DNA of 64,000 nt from an uncultured Dorea sp. (lineage in GTDB: Bacteria > Bacillota > Clostridia > Lachnospirales > Lachnospiraceae), in NCBI GenBank assembly GCA_910586965.1, contig CAJUMF010000001.1, positions 21,571 to 85,570 on the forward strand, in the 5' to 3' direction. The position numbers and the translations under genes are program-made. The stretch's first letter is position 1, and the number at the start of each line of letters is the position of its first letter. The notes beneath the pieces were generated by a model. It ran no database searches. It worked only from the letters and a program-made list of their open reading frames with translations, and had not been told where the DNA came from. Below, piece after piece: positions 17,060 through 26,146 of the stretch.

Positions 17060-18073
17060 ATGAAAGAATTAGAAATTCAAGTGAATGAAGCGGGGCAGCG
17101 GTTTGACAAGTATTTGAAAAAATACTTAAAAAATGCACCGGACAGCTTCATCTATAAGATGCTCCGCAAGAAAAACATCGTATTGAATAAAAAAAAGTCA
17201 GATGGAAGAGAACTGCTGGCCGCAGGTGATAAAGTCAAGCTTTTTCTGGCGGAGGAGACCATTGAAAAATTTAAAGGCGCTGTGCCTGAAAGGAGCGGCG
17301 GCTGGGAGTTTCCAGAGCCGGAAATCGTATATGAGGATGCTCAAGTGATTTTTTTTAACAAGCCTTCCGGCATCCTGTCTCAGAAAGCGAAGCAGACAGA
17401 TGTATCCATGGCGGAATATGTAGTCTCATATATGTTAAAAAGCGGACAGATCAAGGCGGAAGAGCTGCGTACCTTTAGGCCCTCAGTGTGTAATCGTCTG
17501 GACCGCAACACGAGCGGTATCATCGCGGCGGGAAAGACGCTGGCAGGACTTCAGGAGTTGTCGAAGCTTTTTCGGGAACGCGCACTCAGAAAATACTATC
17601 TGTGTATTGTAAAAGGTCCGGTGAGACAAAAGAAACATGTCAGGGGATTCCTTAGGAAGGATGAGACTGCCAATAAGGTGCGTGTGTTGGATAAAAATAA
17701 GGATGGAGAATGTGTACCTATTGAAACGGAGTATCTGCCGGTTTCCTACAATCAGGATATGTCTCTTTTGAAGGTCCATCTCATTACCGGCCGCACCCAT
17801 CAGATCCGTGCGCACCTGGCGTCTTTCGGACACCCGATCCTTGGAGATTACAAGTACGGAGAATGGAAATTTAACGAGATATATAAAGAAAAGTATCAGA
17901 TTACGGACCAGCTTCTCCATGCTTATGAGATTCAGATGCCAAGGCTTTCTGGTGTCCTTGAGGAGCTTTCGGAAAAGAAGGTTACGGCGAAGGTTCCGTC
18001 AATATTCTGGAAAGTGTTGGAGGAGACAGCATGGCAACATGGAATTCAAGAGGTCTCAGAGGTTCTGCATTAG
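17060..18073 (+). CDS. RluA-family pseudouridine synthase
   Basis: A 337-residue pseudouridine synthase of the RluA/RluC/RluD type. An S4-like N-terminal domain (QRFDKYLKKYLKNAPDSFIY) leads into the catalytic domain beginning IFFNKPSGILSQ. The catalytic Asp is in VCNRLDRNTSGII (about residue 148), and GRTHQIRAHLASFGHPI is the family's C-terminal signature. It probably targets 23S rRNA uridines; the site is not readable. Its last 43 bases overlap recU in another frame. Confidence 0.92.
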   Translation: MKELEIQVNEAGQRFDKYLKKYLKNAPDSFIYKMLRKKNIVLNKKKSDGRELLAAGDKVKLFLAEETIEKFKGAVPERSGGWEFPEPEIVYEDAQVIFFNKPSGILSQKAKQTDVSMAEYVVSYMLKSGQIKAEELRTFRPSVCNRLDRNTSGIIAAGKTLAGLQELSKLFRERALRKYYLCIVKGPVRQKKHVRGFLRKDETANKVRVLDKNKDGECVPIETEYLPVSYNQDMSLLKVHLITGRTHQIRAHLASFGHPILGDYKYGEWKFNEIYKEKYQITDQLLHAYEIQMPRLSGVLEELSEKKVTAKVPSIFWKVLEETAWQHGIQEVSEVLH

Positions 18074-18576
18074 AGGAGATGATCAACCGGACCAATGAAA
18101 GATATGCCCAAAAGCATCTGGCGTTGATCCAAAAGATCCCAACGCCCATTACTCCGGTTAAAATGGATAAGGAGCACAGACACATTACGCTTGCTTATTT
18201 TGAGCAGCGCAGCACGGTGGATTATATCGGGGCCGTGCAGGGGATACCTGTCTGCTTTGATGCAAAGGAATGTGTGGCTGATACCTTTCCTCTGCAGAAT
18301 ATCCATGAGCATCAGGTGAAGTTTATGGAAGAATTTGAAAGGCAGGGCGGGATCGCGTTTTTGCTCATCTCCTATACGGCAAAGAACAGGCTCTACTATA
18401 TGCGCTGCGGGGAGCTTTTAAGATTTTGGGACCGGGCGAAAAGCGGCGGGCGGAAGAGTATCCGGTTTGAGGAGCTTGACGATTCTTTTTTCCTGGAGTT
18501 AAAAAATGGTTGTTATGTTCCTTATCTGGATGGTATCAATCTGGATCTCGAGACCAGAGAGGAACTTGACAAGTGA
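18031..18576 (+). CDS. recU: Holliday junction resolvase RecU
   Basis: A 181-residue RecU-type resolvase, the Gram-positive enzyme that cuts four-way DNA junctions in recombinational repair and segregation. The nuclease core is visible as STVDYIGAVQGIPVCFDAKE, with the catalytic Asp in VDY and Glu-Lys around DAKE, and HEHQVKFMEEFERQGG downstream. GGAGGAGA ten bases before ATG 18031 supports this start despite a 43-base overlap with the pseudouridine synthase. Unlike many Firmicutes, no penicillin-binding protein gene is adjacent. The his promoter lies inside its final codons. Confidence 0.93.
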   Translation: MATWNSRGLRGSALEEMINRTNERYAQKHLALIQKIPTPITPVKMDKEHRHITLAYFEQRSTVDYIGAVQGIPVCFDAKECVADTFPLQNIHEHQVKFMEEFERQGGIAFLLISYTAKNRLYYMRCGELLRFWDRAKSGGRKSIRFEELDDSFFLELKNGCYVPYLDGINLDLETREELDK

Positions 18577-18594
18577 TGGGTATATGCGTATAAT
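18566..18594 (+). promoter_or_regulatory. Perfect sigma-A promoter for the his operon
   Basis: TTGACA (18566-18571) and TATAAT (18589-18594) with a 17-base spacer match the consensus exactly. The -35 lies within the last codons and stop of recU. Transcription would start near 18601 and give a leader of about 45 bases, too short for a riboswitch or T-box; it holds a small CGTG/CACG hairpin and the GAGGTGG ribosome site. Confidence 0.85.
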
Positions 18595-18644
18595 TCTAAG
18601 AAGTTTGTCGTGGTAGCACGCTAAAGTGAGGTGGAAAGAATATT

Positions 18645-19892
18645 ATGAAAAAATTACTGCATACGCCAGAGGGAGTCCGGGATATCGTAAATGTGCAGTG
18701 CGGAAAGAAACAGGCATTAGAACAACAGATCTTGAAAAGTTTCCATATGTATGGATATCACGATATCCAAACCCCTATGTTCGAATATTTTGATGTGTTT
18801 CGGAAAGAGATCGGAACTGTTCCGTCAAAGGATTTATATAAGTTTTTTGATAAAGAAGGGAATACTCTTGCATTGCGCCCGGATATCACCCCTTCCATAG
18901 CAAGAGTTGCGGCTACGCTGTTCGGAGATGAGGAGCTTCCTGTCAGGCTATGCTATACAGGCAATACGTTTATCAATCATTCCAGTTACCAGGGAAGACT
19001 TCGAGAGATCACTCAGATGGGTGTAGAGCTGATCGGTGATGATACGGTGGAGGCAGACGGAGAGATGCTCGCTCTTGTCATAGAGGCCCTTTTGTCTGTA
19101 GGCTTGAAAGAATTTCAGTTGAGTGTGGGAAATGTGGATTATTTTTCCAGCCTGATCGAGGATGCGAATCTGGACGAAGAAGCCAAAGAGCAGGTGATCC
19201 GGTTCATTAATAACCGCAACTATTTTGGAGTGGAAGATTATCTTGATAAAATCCGGGTAAAGCGAAGCTCCAGAGAGGCGTTTGCCGCATTAAACGGACT
19301 GGTGGGCGGTCTCGAGGTGCTGAAGGCAGCGAAGGAGATCGCGCCTAATTCTTCCGGGATTATGGCGGTGAAGCGGCTGGAAAAGATATATAACGTTCTT
19401 AAGATGTATGGTCTGGAAAAATTTATAACGTTCGATCTCAGTATGACAGGCGGTACTTATGGATATTATACCGGTATTATCTTCCGCGGGTATACTTTTG
19501 GGACCGGGGATGCGATCGTAAAGGGCGGAAGATATGATAAGCTGTTGGAGAAATTTGGAAAAGAATCGCCTTCGATTGGTTTTGCTATTGTAGTGGATGA
19601 GCTGATGAATGCCATGAACCGTCAGAAGCTTCGGATCGTGTACACCCGAAAGAATACGATGATCCTCTATGATGACGGAAAGGCGGGGGAAGCGGTATCG
19701 CTGGCTAAAGATCTTAGAAAGAAAGCGAAGAATGTGGAGCTTTTAAGGAAAGATAAGAAAAAGCTTTTGGAAGATTATATTGAATATGGAAAGAGATATT
19801 ATGCAGGAAATCTGATCTATATCAGAAAGAGCGGTGAGATTACGATGGTGAATCTGGTGAGCGGCGAGCATAAAGTCATTAACGGTTCATAA
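18645..19892 (+). CDS. hisZ: ATP phosphoribosyltransferase regulatory subunit HisZ
   Basis: A 415-residue catalytically inactive histidyl-tRNA synthetase paralogue that pairs with short-form HisG. Class II synthetase motifs are recognisable: IQTPMFEYFDVF (motif 1), YKFFDKEGNTLALRPDIT with LCYTGNTFINHS (motif 2 region), and the C-terminal GGRYDKLLEKFGKESPSIGFA. It is first in the operon and lies 15 bases ahead of hisG. Its presence explains the short HisG. GAGGTGG ribosome site ten bases upstream. Confidence 0.93.
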   Translation: MKKLLHTPEGVRDIVNVQCGKKQALEQQILKSFHMYGYHDIQTPMFEYFDVFRKEIGTVPSKDLYKFFDKEGNTLALRPDITPSIARVAATLFGDEELPVRLCYTGNTFINHSSYQGRLREITQMGVELIGDDTVEADGEMLALVIEALLSVGLKEFQLSVGNVDYFSSLIEDANLDEEAKEQVIRFINNRNYFGVEDYLDKIRVKRSSREAFAALNGLVGGLEVLKAAKEIAPNSSGIMAVKRLEKIYNVLKMYGLEKFITFDLSMTGGTYGYYTGIIFRGYTFGTGDAIVKGGRYDKLLEKFGKESPSIGFAIVVDELMNAMNRQKLRIVYTRKNTMILYDDGKAGEAVSLAKDLRKKAKNVELLRKDKKKLLEDYIEYGKRYYAGNLIYIRKSGEITMVNLVSGEHKVINGS

Positions 19893-19907
19893 GGATGGGA
19901 GTGTAAT

Positions 19908-20543
19908 ATGAGATATCTTACATTTGCCCTTGGGAAAGGGAGACTGGCGAAACAGACGCTTGCGTTGTTCGAGAAGGTGGGAATTACCTGTGAGGAGATG
20001 AAAGATAAGGATTCCAGGAAACTGATTTTTACCAATGAGGAATTAAAACTTAAGTTTTTCCTGGCCAAAGGTCCGGATGTCCCGACATATGTGGAGTATG
20101 GCGCGGCAGATATTGGAGTAGTGGGAAAAGACACGATTCTCGAAGAAGGGAGGAAGGTCCATGAGGTGCTGGATCTAAGATATGGGAAATGCAGGATGTG
20201 CGTCTGTGGTTACAGAGATGCCAAGCAGTATTTGTCAAACCATGAACTGATCCGTGTAGCGACAAAATATCCCAATATTGCGAAAGATTATTTTTATAAT
20301 ACGAAGAATCAGACGGTAGAGATCATCAAGTTGAACGGATCAATCGAGCTTGCGCCGATCGTGGGACTTTCTGAGGTGATCGTAGATATTGTGGAGACGG
20401 GTTCTACCCTTAGGGAGAATGGACTGGAAGTGCTGGAGGAAGTCTGTCCATTGTCTGCAAGGATGATCGTGAATCCGGTAAGTATGCGCATGGAGAGCGA
20501 GAGGATCCGTACGCTCCTTATGAAGCTTCGGACGCAGATATAG
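19908..20543 (+). CDS. hisG: ATP phosphoribosyltransferase catalytic subunit HisG (short form)
   Basis: A 211-residue short-form HisG that joins ATP and PRPP in the first step of histidine synthesis and needs HisZ for activity and feedback control. Motifs: FALGKGRLAKQTL at the start, GAADIGVVGKDTI, and the PRPP-binding EIIKLNGSIELAP with IVDIVETGSTLRENGL. The C-terminal regulatory domain of long-form HisG is absent, consistent with hisZ next door. GGGAG precedes the ATG. Confidence 0.95.
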   Translation: MRYLTFALGKGRLAKQTLALFEKVGITCEEMKDKDSRKLIFTNEELKLKFFLAKGPDVPTYVEYGAADIGVVGKDTILEEGRKVHEVLDLRYGKCRMCVCGYRDAKQYLSNHELIRVATKYPNIAKDYFYNTKNQTVEIIKLNGSIELAPIVGLSEVIVDIVETGSTLRENGLEVLEEVCPLSARMIVNPVSMRMESERIRTLLMKLRTQI

Positions 20544-20576
20544 TAACGGGAAAGAAGAATCCGAAAAAGGAGACAG

Positions 20577-21878
20577 ATGAAAATGAGAATACTTCATTTA
20601 GACAGAGATACAAGACAAAATCTTCTGGATGAACTGCTGAAAAGAAGCCCTAACCATTACGGGCAGTATGAGCAGAGTGTAAGTGAGATACTTAATGATG
20701 TAAAGCTTCGGAAAGACGCGGCGGTTTTTGAATATACCAAGAGGTTTGACGGGGCCGGGATCAACGCCTCAAATATCCGCGTGACAAAGGAAGAGATTGA
20801 AGAAAGCTACCGCCTGACGGATGACTCCCTGGTGCAAGTGATCCGCAAGGCATTACATAATATACGCACCTTTCATGAAAAGCAGAGACAGACAAGCTGG
20901 TTTGACAGTCGGCCGGACGGGACGATCCTGGGGCAGAAAGTGATGCCTTTGCACAGAGTGGGGGTGTATGTCCCGGGAGGAAAGGCTGCCTACCCGTCGT
21001 CTGTCCTCATGAATATTCTGCCTGCCAAGGTGGCGGGTGTAGAAGAGATTGTCATGGTAACTCCGCCGGGAAAGGATGGAAAAGTGTCACCGACGACTCT
21101 TGTGGCAGCCCATGAAGCGGGGGCGGATGTCATCTATAAAGTTGGCGGCGCACAGGCGATCGGTGCTCTAGCTTACGGGACGGAGAGTATCCCTAAAGTG
21201 GATAAGATTGTAGGGCCGGGCAATATCTATGTGGCTTTGGCTAAAAAAATGGTGTATGGACATGTAAGTATTGATGCTATTGCAGGTCCCAGTGAGATAT
21301 TGGTCATTGCGGATGAGACGGTCAATCCCCGTTATGTGGCGGCAGATCTGTTGTCTCAGGCGGAGCATGATGAGCTTGCTTCTGCGATACTGGTGACGAC
21401 CAGCAGGGAGCTTGCAGAGGACGTGTCAAAGGAGACAGACAAGTTCGCGAAAGAACTTCCGCGTGCCGAGATCATCAAAAAGTCATTGGATAATTATGGG
21501 TATATCCTGGTGGCAGACACGATGGAGGAAGCGATTGATACGGCAAATGAGATCGCGTCAGAGCATCTTGAGATTCAGACGAAGAACCCTTACGATGTCA
21601 TGACAAAGATCCGAAATGCCGGGGCGATCTTTATCGGAGAATATTCCAGTGAGCCTCTGGGCGATTATTTTGCGGGACCGAACCACGTTCTTCCCACCAA
21701 TGGTACAGCAAAATTCTTCTCTCCTCTTTCTGTGGATGATTTTATTAAGAAATCAAGTGTGGTCGCCTATTCCAGGGAGGCACTTGAGGCGATCCATAAG
21801 GATATTGAATATTTTGCGGAGGCTGAGCATCTGACTGCCCATGCTAATTCGATCAAAGTAAGATTCGAAAAAGATTAA
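20577..21878 (+). CDS. hisD: Histidinol dehydrogenase HisD
   Basis: A 433-residue zinc enzyme that oxidises L-histidinol to histidine in two NAD-dependent steps. Family blocks are intact: PLHRVGVYVPGGKAAYPSS, VGPGNIYVALAKK, IAGPSEILVIAD, LLSQAEHDE (zinc ligands), and ASEHLEI carrying the catalytic Glu-His pair. Length is normal. ATG 20577 has AAAGGAG five bases ahead; ATG 20583 is a possible alternative. It lies 33 bases after hisG. Confidence 0.95.
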   Translation: MKMRILHLDRDTRQNLLDELLKRSPNHYGQYEQSVSEILNDVKLRKDAAVFEYTKRFDGAGINASNIRVTKEEIEESYRLTDDSLVQVIRKALHNIRTFHEKQRQTSWFDSRPDGTILGQKVMPLHRVGVYVPGGKAAYPSSVLMNILPAKVAGVEEIVMVTPPGKDGKVSPTTLVAAHEAGADVIYKVGGAQAIGALAYGTESIPKVDKIVGPGNIYVALAKKMVYGHVSIDAIAGPSEILVIADETVNPRYVAADLLSQAEHDELASAILVTTSRELAEDVSKETDKFAKELPRAEIIKKSLDNYGYILVADTMEEAIDTANEIASEHLEIQTKNPYDVMTKIRNAGAIFIGEYSSEPLGDYFAGPNHVLPTNGTAKFFSPLSVDDFIKKSSVVAYSREALEAIHKDIEYFAEAEHLTAHANSIKVRFEKD

Positions 21879-21892
21879 GGAGGGAAAGGAAT

Positions 21893-22480
21893 ATGAGCCG
21901 GATTGCTACATGTAAGAGAGCAACGAAGGAGACGGACATCTCTGTTACGATAGACCTTGACGGGACAGGCAAGGGTGACATCCATACAGGAATCGGATTT
22001 TTTGACCATATGCTTTACGGGTTTGCGAGACATGGTCTTTTTGATCTGAAGGTGGATGTGAAAGGAGACTTGGAGGTAGACTGCCATCACACCGTAGAGG
22101 ATACGGGAATTGTACTGGGAGAGGCGGTCAGGAAGGCTGTGGGAGAGAAAACAGGAATACGCAGATACGGTCACATGATCCTTCCTATGGATGAGACATT
22201 GGCCCTCTGTGCTGTGGATCTGTCCGGAAGGCCATATCTTAAGTTCCAGGCAGAGTTCGCAAATGATAAGATCGGAGATATGGATACGGAGATGATCCGG
22301 GAATTCTTCTATGCCGTATCCTATAGTGCTATGATGAATATACATCTTAAGATTCTGGACGGAGAGAACAGCCATCACATGGCAGAGGCCCTGTTTAAGG
22401 CATTTGGGAAGTCTCTTGACATGGCGACGATGGAAGAGCCGCGTCTTAGCGAGGCGTGGACGACAAAAGGAAGCTTATAA
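21893..22480 (+). CDS. hisB: Imidazoleglycerol-phosphate dehydratase HisB
   Basis: A 195-residue monofunctional IGP dehydratase. Manganese-binding motifs are all present: GFFDHMLYGFARHG, DCHHTVEDTGI and GENSHHMAEALFKAF. It lacks the N-terminal histidinol-phosphatase domain of the enterobacterial fusion, so that activity must come from another gene. An AAGGAGGG ribosome site precedes it; it lies 14 bases after hisD. Confidence 0.95.
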   Translation: MSRIATCKRATKETDISVTIDLDGTGKGDIHTGIGFFDHMLYGFARHGLFDLKVDVKGDLEVDCHHTVEDTGIVLGEAVRKAVGEKTGIRRYGHMILPMDETLALCAVDLSGRPYLKFQAEFANDKIGDMDTEMIREFFYAVSYSAMMNIHLKILDGENSHHMAEALFKAFGKSLDMATMEEPRLSEAWTTKGSL

Positions 22481-22495
22481 AGGAGGAAAACAGAT

Positions 22496-23779
22496 ATGAG
22501 TTACAAACGTCTGATACCTTGTATCTTTATTGCCGACGGAAAGGCTGTCCGTTGGTTTCATGACGATGAAGTGATTTCCGAGGATGTTATAGGGCTGGCC
22601 AAATCCTACAGTGATCTGGGGGCGGATGAATTGATCATATTTGATCTGTCCGAGACAGATGACGAGCATGAGGCTTCCATTGACCTGATGCGCAGGATGA
22701 ACCGTGTTATCCGTATTCCCATGATTGCCGGGGGGAATATAAAGCGCCAGGAGGACGTGAAAAAGATACTGTATGCAGGGGCAAAGCGGGCAATCATTAA
22801 TTTTTCAAAGTACGACGGTGTAGAGATGATGGAGGAAGCAAAGCTTCGCTTCGGAAAAGAGAAGATTGCCGTGTCTCTCAATGACTTTGACGCGTTGTTT
22901 AAGCGGCAGCGTATCATACAGGAGTGCTGCAGCGAGATTGTATTTATGCACAGGCTCGATTTGAACTCAGTGATGAATGTGACGGATATCCCGTCGGTTA
23001 TCGTGACAGATACGATGGAGGAATCGGAGCTTTTCAAGATATTGAAATGTCCGGGGATAAAAGGACTTTCCGGAAAGTATATCAGCCGGCCGGAGCTTGA
23101 TTTTAAATCTTTTAAAGAAAAATGTGGCATAGAAGGAATTAAGATCACTTCTTTTGAGAGTATCATGGATTTTTCGGAGTTCAAGCTTAACGGGGACGGT
23201 TTGATCCCTGTGGTAGTCCAGCATTATAAAACGCAGGAAGTCCTGATGCTGGCTTACATGAATGAGGAGGCCTTTGAACGCACGGTTCGGACCGGAAAGA
23301 TGACCTATTACAGCAGGAGCCGAAAAGAGCTTTGGGTAAAGGGAGAGACAAGCGGGCATTTTCAATATGTGAAATCCCTCACCATTGACTGCGACAAAGA
23401 TACGCTGCTTGCCAAAGTGGACCAGATCGGGGCGGCATGTCATACGGGGAATCCCACCTGTTTCTATCAGCCTCTTGTAGGGATGAATTATGACGGGAAA
23501 AATCCTCTTCAGATCTTTGAGATGGTATATGACACGATCGTTGACCGGAGAGAGCATCCGAAAGAAGGCTCTTATACCAATTATCTGTTCGACAAAGGAC
23601 TCGATAAGATACTGAAAAAGGTGGGTGAGGAAGCGACGGAGATCGTCATCGCCGCAAAGAATAAAAATCCGGAAGAAGTCAAATACGAGCTGGCAGACTT
23701 CCTGTATCATGCTATGGTGCTCATGGTGGAGAAGGGTGTAAAATGGGAAGATATCATTAAGGAACTGGCAGACCGGTAG
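22496..23779 (+). CDS. hisIE: Degenerate HisF-like domain fused to HisI and HisE
   Basis: A 427-residue three-part protein. Residues 1-205 resemble a HisF/HisA TIM barrel: the start KRLIPCIFIADG aligns with HisF's KRIIACLDVKDG, but the catalytic Asp11 is Phe11 and the second Asp (HisF 130) aligns with Asn129. Residues about 225-325 are HisI, phosphoribosyl-AMP cyclohydrolase, with TYYSRSRKELWVKGETSGH and the metal cysteines in DCDKD and GAACHTGNPTCF. Residues 345-427 are HisE, phosphoribosyl-ATP pyrophosphohydrolase, with KVGEEATEIVIAAKN. HisI and HisE look active (steps 2 and 3); the barrel probably does not catalyse. True hisF, hisA, hisH and hisC are not in the window. Confidence 0.9.
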   Translation: MSYKRLIPCIFIADGKAVRWFHDDEVISEDVIGLAKSYSDLGADELIIFDLSETDDEHEASIDLMRRMNRVIRIPMIAGGNIKRQEDVKKILYAGAKRAIINFSKYDGVEMMEEAKLRFGKEKIAVSLNDFDALFKRQRIIQECCSEIVFMHRLDLNSVMNVTDIPSVIVTDTMEESELFKILKCPGIKGLSGKYISRPELDFKSFKEKCGIEGIKITSFESIMDFSEFKLNGDGLIPVVVQHYKTQEVLMLAYMNEEAFERTVRTGKMTYYSRSRKELWVKGETSGHFQYVKSLTIDCDKDTLLAKVDQIGAACHTGNPTCFYQPLVGMNYDGKNPLQIFEMVYDTIVDRREHPKEGSYTNYLFDKGLDKILKKVGEEATEIVIAAKNKNPEEVKYELADFLYHAMVLMVEKGVKWEDIIKELADR

Positions 23780-23793
23780 ACGGAAGATATATT

Positions 23794-23822
23794 TTTACGA
23801 GTTCATGCATAAGGTGTATAAG
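23794..23822 (+). promoter_or_regulatory. Weak candidate promoter after the his operon
   Basis: TTTACG (23794-23799) and TATAAG (23817-23822) with a 17-base spacer lie between the hisIE stop and the small membrane protein gene. Each element departs from consensus, so this is tentative. Confidence 0.35.
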
Positions 23823-23863
23823 GAAATACATAAAATCCATATGCGATGATCGGAGGGGAATAT

Positions 23864-24166
23864 ATGAATGATTCGGAAAAACGCAGGAGAGAGCTTTTAG
23901 AGCAGACGAGGCAGCGCTACAGCGACTATTGGACACCACCGGCGGTGCATCCAAGATACAGCGGCTCCTACAACCGCCTCTACGGAGGAGAAAGGGAAGA
24001 AAGTGTCAGCACTTTTGGGGCGAGAGTCTTTGTGTGTCTTCTGCTTTTTGCTGCCTTTGTCACGATGGATATGAAAAAGCAGGAAGTGTTTCATGTGGAC
24101 AGTGAACGGATCGTGAAGGAGATCACGACAGATCTGGATGTGGCTGAGGTGTGGAAGAATCTGTAG
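23864..24166 (+). CDS. Small single-pass membrane protein of unknown function
   Basis: A 100-residue protein I do not recognise. The first half is hydrophilic and rich in Arg, Glu and Tyr (RRRELLEQTRQRYSDYW). One hydrophobic segment follows at about residues 60-74 (VFVCLLLFAAFVTM), then a charged 25-residue tail, perhaps outside the cell. ATG 23864 has GGAGGGG seven bases upstream, whereas the ATG at 23846 overlaps that site. It precedes the TIGR03960 gene by 55 bases and may be co-transcribed with it. Confidence 0.6.
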   Translation: MNDSEKRRRELLEQTRQRYSDYWTPPAVHPRYSGSYNRLYGGEREESVSTFGARVFVCLLLFAAFVTMDMKKQEVFHVDSERIVKEITTDLDVAEVWKNL

Positions 24167-24221
24167 TTATTGGAATCCGCAAAGAAAGATATTTGACTAT
24201 GCGGAGTTTGAAAGGAAAACT

Positions 24222-26099
24222 ATGAGAAAATTAGCCTTAAATGATGAAATATTATTAAAAATAGAAAAACCAGCCCGTTACATAGGTAACGAGGTCAACT
24301 CTGTCATAAAGGACAAGTCTGAAGTGGATGTAAGATTTGCCATGTGTTTTCCCGATGTCTATGAGATTGGCATGTCCCATCTCGGCATCCAGATTCTCTA
24401 CGACATGTTCAATCAATGGGAGGATGTGTGGTGCGAACGGGTCTATTCTCCGTGGACGGACTTAGACAAGATCATGCGCGAGGAAAAGATTCCGCTGTTT
24501 GCTTTAGAATCCCAGGACGCGGTGAAGGATTTTGATTTCCTCGGCATCACGCTGCAGTATGAGATGTGCTACACCAATGTCCTGCAGGTGTTAGACCTTG
24601 CCGGGATTCCTCTGAGAGCCTGTGAGCGAGGTGAAGATGACCCTCTGGTGATCGGCGGAGGTCCTTGCGCCTACAACCCGGAGCCGCTGGCGGAGTTCTT
24701 TGACATGTTCTACATCGGGGAGGGAGAGACGGTCTATCGGCAGCTCCTTGATCTGTACAAAGAGAATAGAAATCATGGTGGTACTAAACAGAACTACCTT
24801 GAGAAAGCAGCGGAAATAGAGGGAATCTACATTCCGGCATTCTATGACGTGGCTTATCATGAGGATGGAACGTTAGCCTCTTTCATTCCCAATAATCCCC
24901 ATGCGCCGATGACGGTGAAGAAACAGATGGTTAAGGACCTTACGGAGACATATTATCCCCGGAAACCGGTTGTTCCCTTTATAAAGGTGACCCAGGACCG
25001 GGTAGTGCTTGAGATACAGCGGGGATGCATCCGCGGGTGCCGGTTCTGCCAGGCGGGGATGCTTTACCGCCCCACGAGAGAGCGGAATGTGGAGAAATTA
25101 AAGGAATATGCTTACCAGATGCTAAAAAACACCGGGCATGAGGAGATTTCCTTAAGTTCTTTGAGCTCCAGTGATTACAGCCAGTTGAAGGAGCTGGTGG
25201 ATTTCCTGATCGAGGAGTTTAAGGGGAGGGGCATTAACATTTCCCTGCCCTCTCTTCGGATTGACGCATTTTCGCTGGACGTGATGGAGCGGGTGCAGGA
25301 TGTGAGGAAGAGCAGCTTAACGTTCGCGCCGGAGGCGGGCTCCCAGCGTATGCGGAACGTGATCAACAAAGGACTTACGGAGGAGGAAATCTTAGAGGGG
25401 GCAGGGCAGGCTTTTGCGGGAGGATGGAATAAGGTAAAGCTTTATTTCATGCTGGGCCTTCCCACAGAGACGGAAGAAGACATGCGGGCGATTCCGGAGC
25501 TTGCGGATAAGGTTGCTAGAAGGTATTACGAGATTCCGAAAGAAGAGCGAAACGGGAAATGTCAGATTACCGCCAGCACGTCCTTTTTTATCCCGAAACC
25601 GTTTACCCCTTTCCAGTGGGCGAGGATGTACGGCAATGACGAGTATATCGCCCGGGCGGCAATTGTAAAACATGCTTTTAATGAGCAGCTGAACCGGAAG
25701 AGCTTAAAGTACAACTGGCATGACGCGGAGATTACGGTCCTAGAGGGCGTCTTTGCCAGAGGAGACCGGCGGGCCGGGAAGGTTCTTTTGGAGGCGTACC
25801 GGCTGGGGTGCATCTACGATGCGTGGACGGAATGCTTTGACTATGGGAAATGGCTTGAGGCATTTGAAAATACAGGCGTTGACATGGCGTTCTACAATGA
25901 AAGGGAGCGGAAACCAGACGAGCTTTTCCCGTGGGATTTTATCGATATTGGCGTGACGAAGGATTTCCTAAAGCGGGAGTGGGAGCGCGCTATGAAAGGC
26001 GAAGTGACGCCGAACTGCCGGGAGAAATGTTCCGGGTGCGGGGCGGCAAAGTTTGGGGGAGGTGTCTGTGTTGAAAGCAAGAAAGAAAAACTTGATTAA
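24222..26099 (+). CDS. TIGR03960-family B12-binding-like radical SAM protein
   Basis: A 625-residue protein with a cobalamin-binding-like N-terminal domain (residues 30-190, including VRFAMCFPDVYEIGMSHLG and PLVIGGGPCAYNPEP). A radical SAM domain follows, with cluster motif IQRGCIRGCRFCQAG (about residue 265) and SLSSLSSSDYS. The C-terminus bears a cysteine cluster, CREKCSGCGAAK. The family is typically encoded immediately upstream of the TIGR03936 protein; here a toxin-antitoxin locus separates them. The substrate of the family is not established. ATG 24222 is chosen for the AAAGGAAA site; the frame open from 24138 overlaps the previous gene. Confidence 0.9.
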   Translation: MRKLALNDEILLKIEKPARYIGNEVNSVIKDKSEVDVRFAMCFPDVYEIGMSHLGIQILYDMFNQWEDVWCERVYSPWTDLDKIMREEKIPLFALESQDAVKDFDFLGITLQYEMCYTNVLQVLDLAGIPLRACERGEDDPLVIGGGPCAYNPEPLAEFFDMFYIGEGETVYRQLLDLYKENRNHGGTKQNYLEKAAEIEGIYIPAFYDVAYHEDGTLASFIPNNPHAPMTVKKQMVKDLTETYYPRKPVVPFIKVTQDRVVLEIQRGCIRGCRFCQAGMLYRPTRERNVEKLKEYAYQMLKNTGHEEISLSSLSSSDYSQLKELVDFLIEEFKGRGINISLPSLRIDAFSLDVMERVQDVRKSSLTFAPEAGSQRMRNVINKGLTEEEILEGAGQAFAGGWNKVKLYFMLGLPTETEEDMRAIPELADKVARRYYEIPKEERNGKCQITASTSFFIPKPFTPFQWARMYGNDEYIARAAIVKHAFNEQLNRKSLKYNWHDAEITVLEGVFARGDRRAGKVLLEAYRLGCIYDAWTECFDYGKWLEAFENTGVDMAFYNERERKPDELFPWDFIDIGVTKDFLKREWERAMKGEVTPNCREKCSGCGAAKFGGGVCVESKKEKLD

Positions 26100-26113
26100 A
26101 TCATTTTTTGAGG

Positions 26114-26140
26114 TTGACTTTAACGACAATAGCATATAAT
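26114..26140 (+). promoter_or_regulatory. Promoter of the type III antitoxin RNA
   Basis: TTGACT (26114-26119) and TATAAT (26135-26140) lie immediately downstream of the TIGR03960 stop. The spacer is 15 bases, shorter than ideal. A start near 26147 would place the tandem repeats at the 5' end of the transcript, the usual arrangement for type III antitoxins. Confidence 0.6.
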
Positions 26141-26146
26141 ATAGAG

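Noticed and set aside
18595..18644. T-box-like GTGGTAGCACG motif ahead of hisZ
   Set aside because: It loosely recalls a T-box antiterminator bulge, but the leader is only about 45 bases, with no specifier stem and no terminator.
22967..23710. 247-codon ORF on the minus strand
   Set aside because: It lies opposite the HisI-HisE coding sequence, whose motifs are intact; it is a shadow frame.
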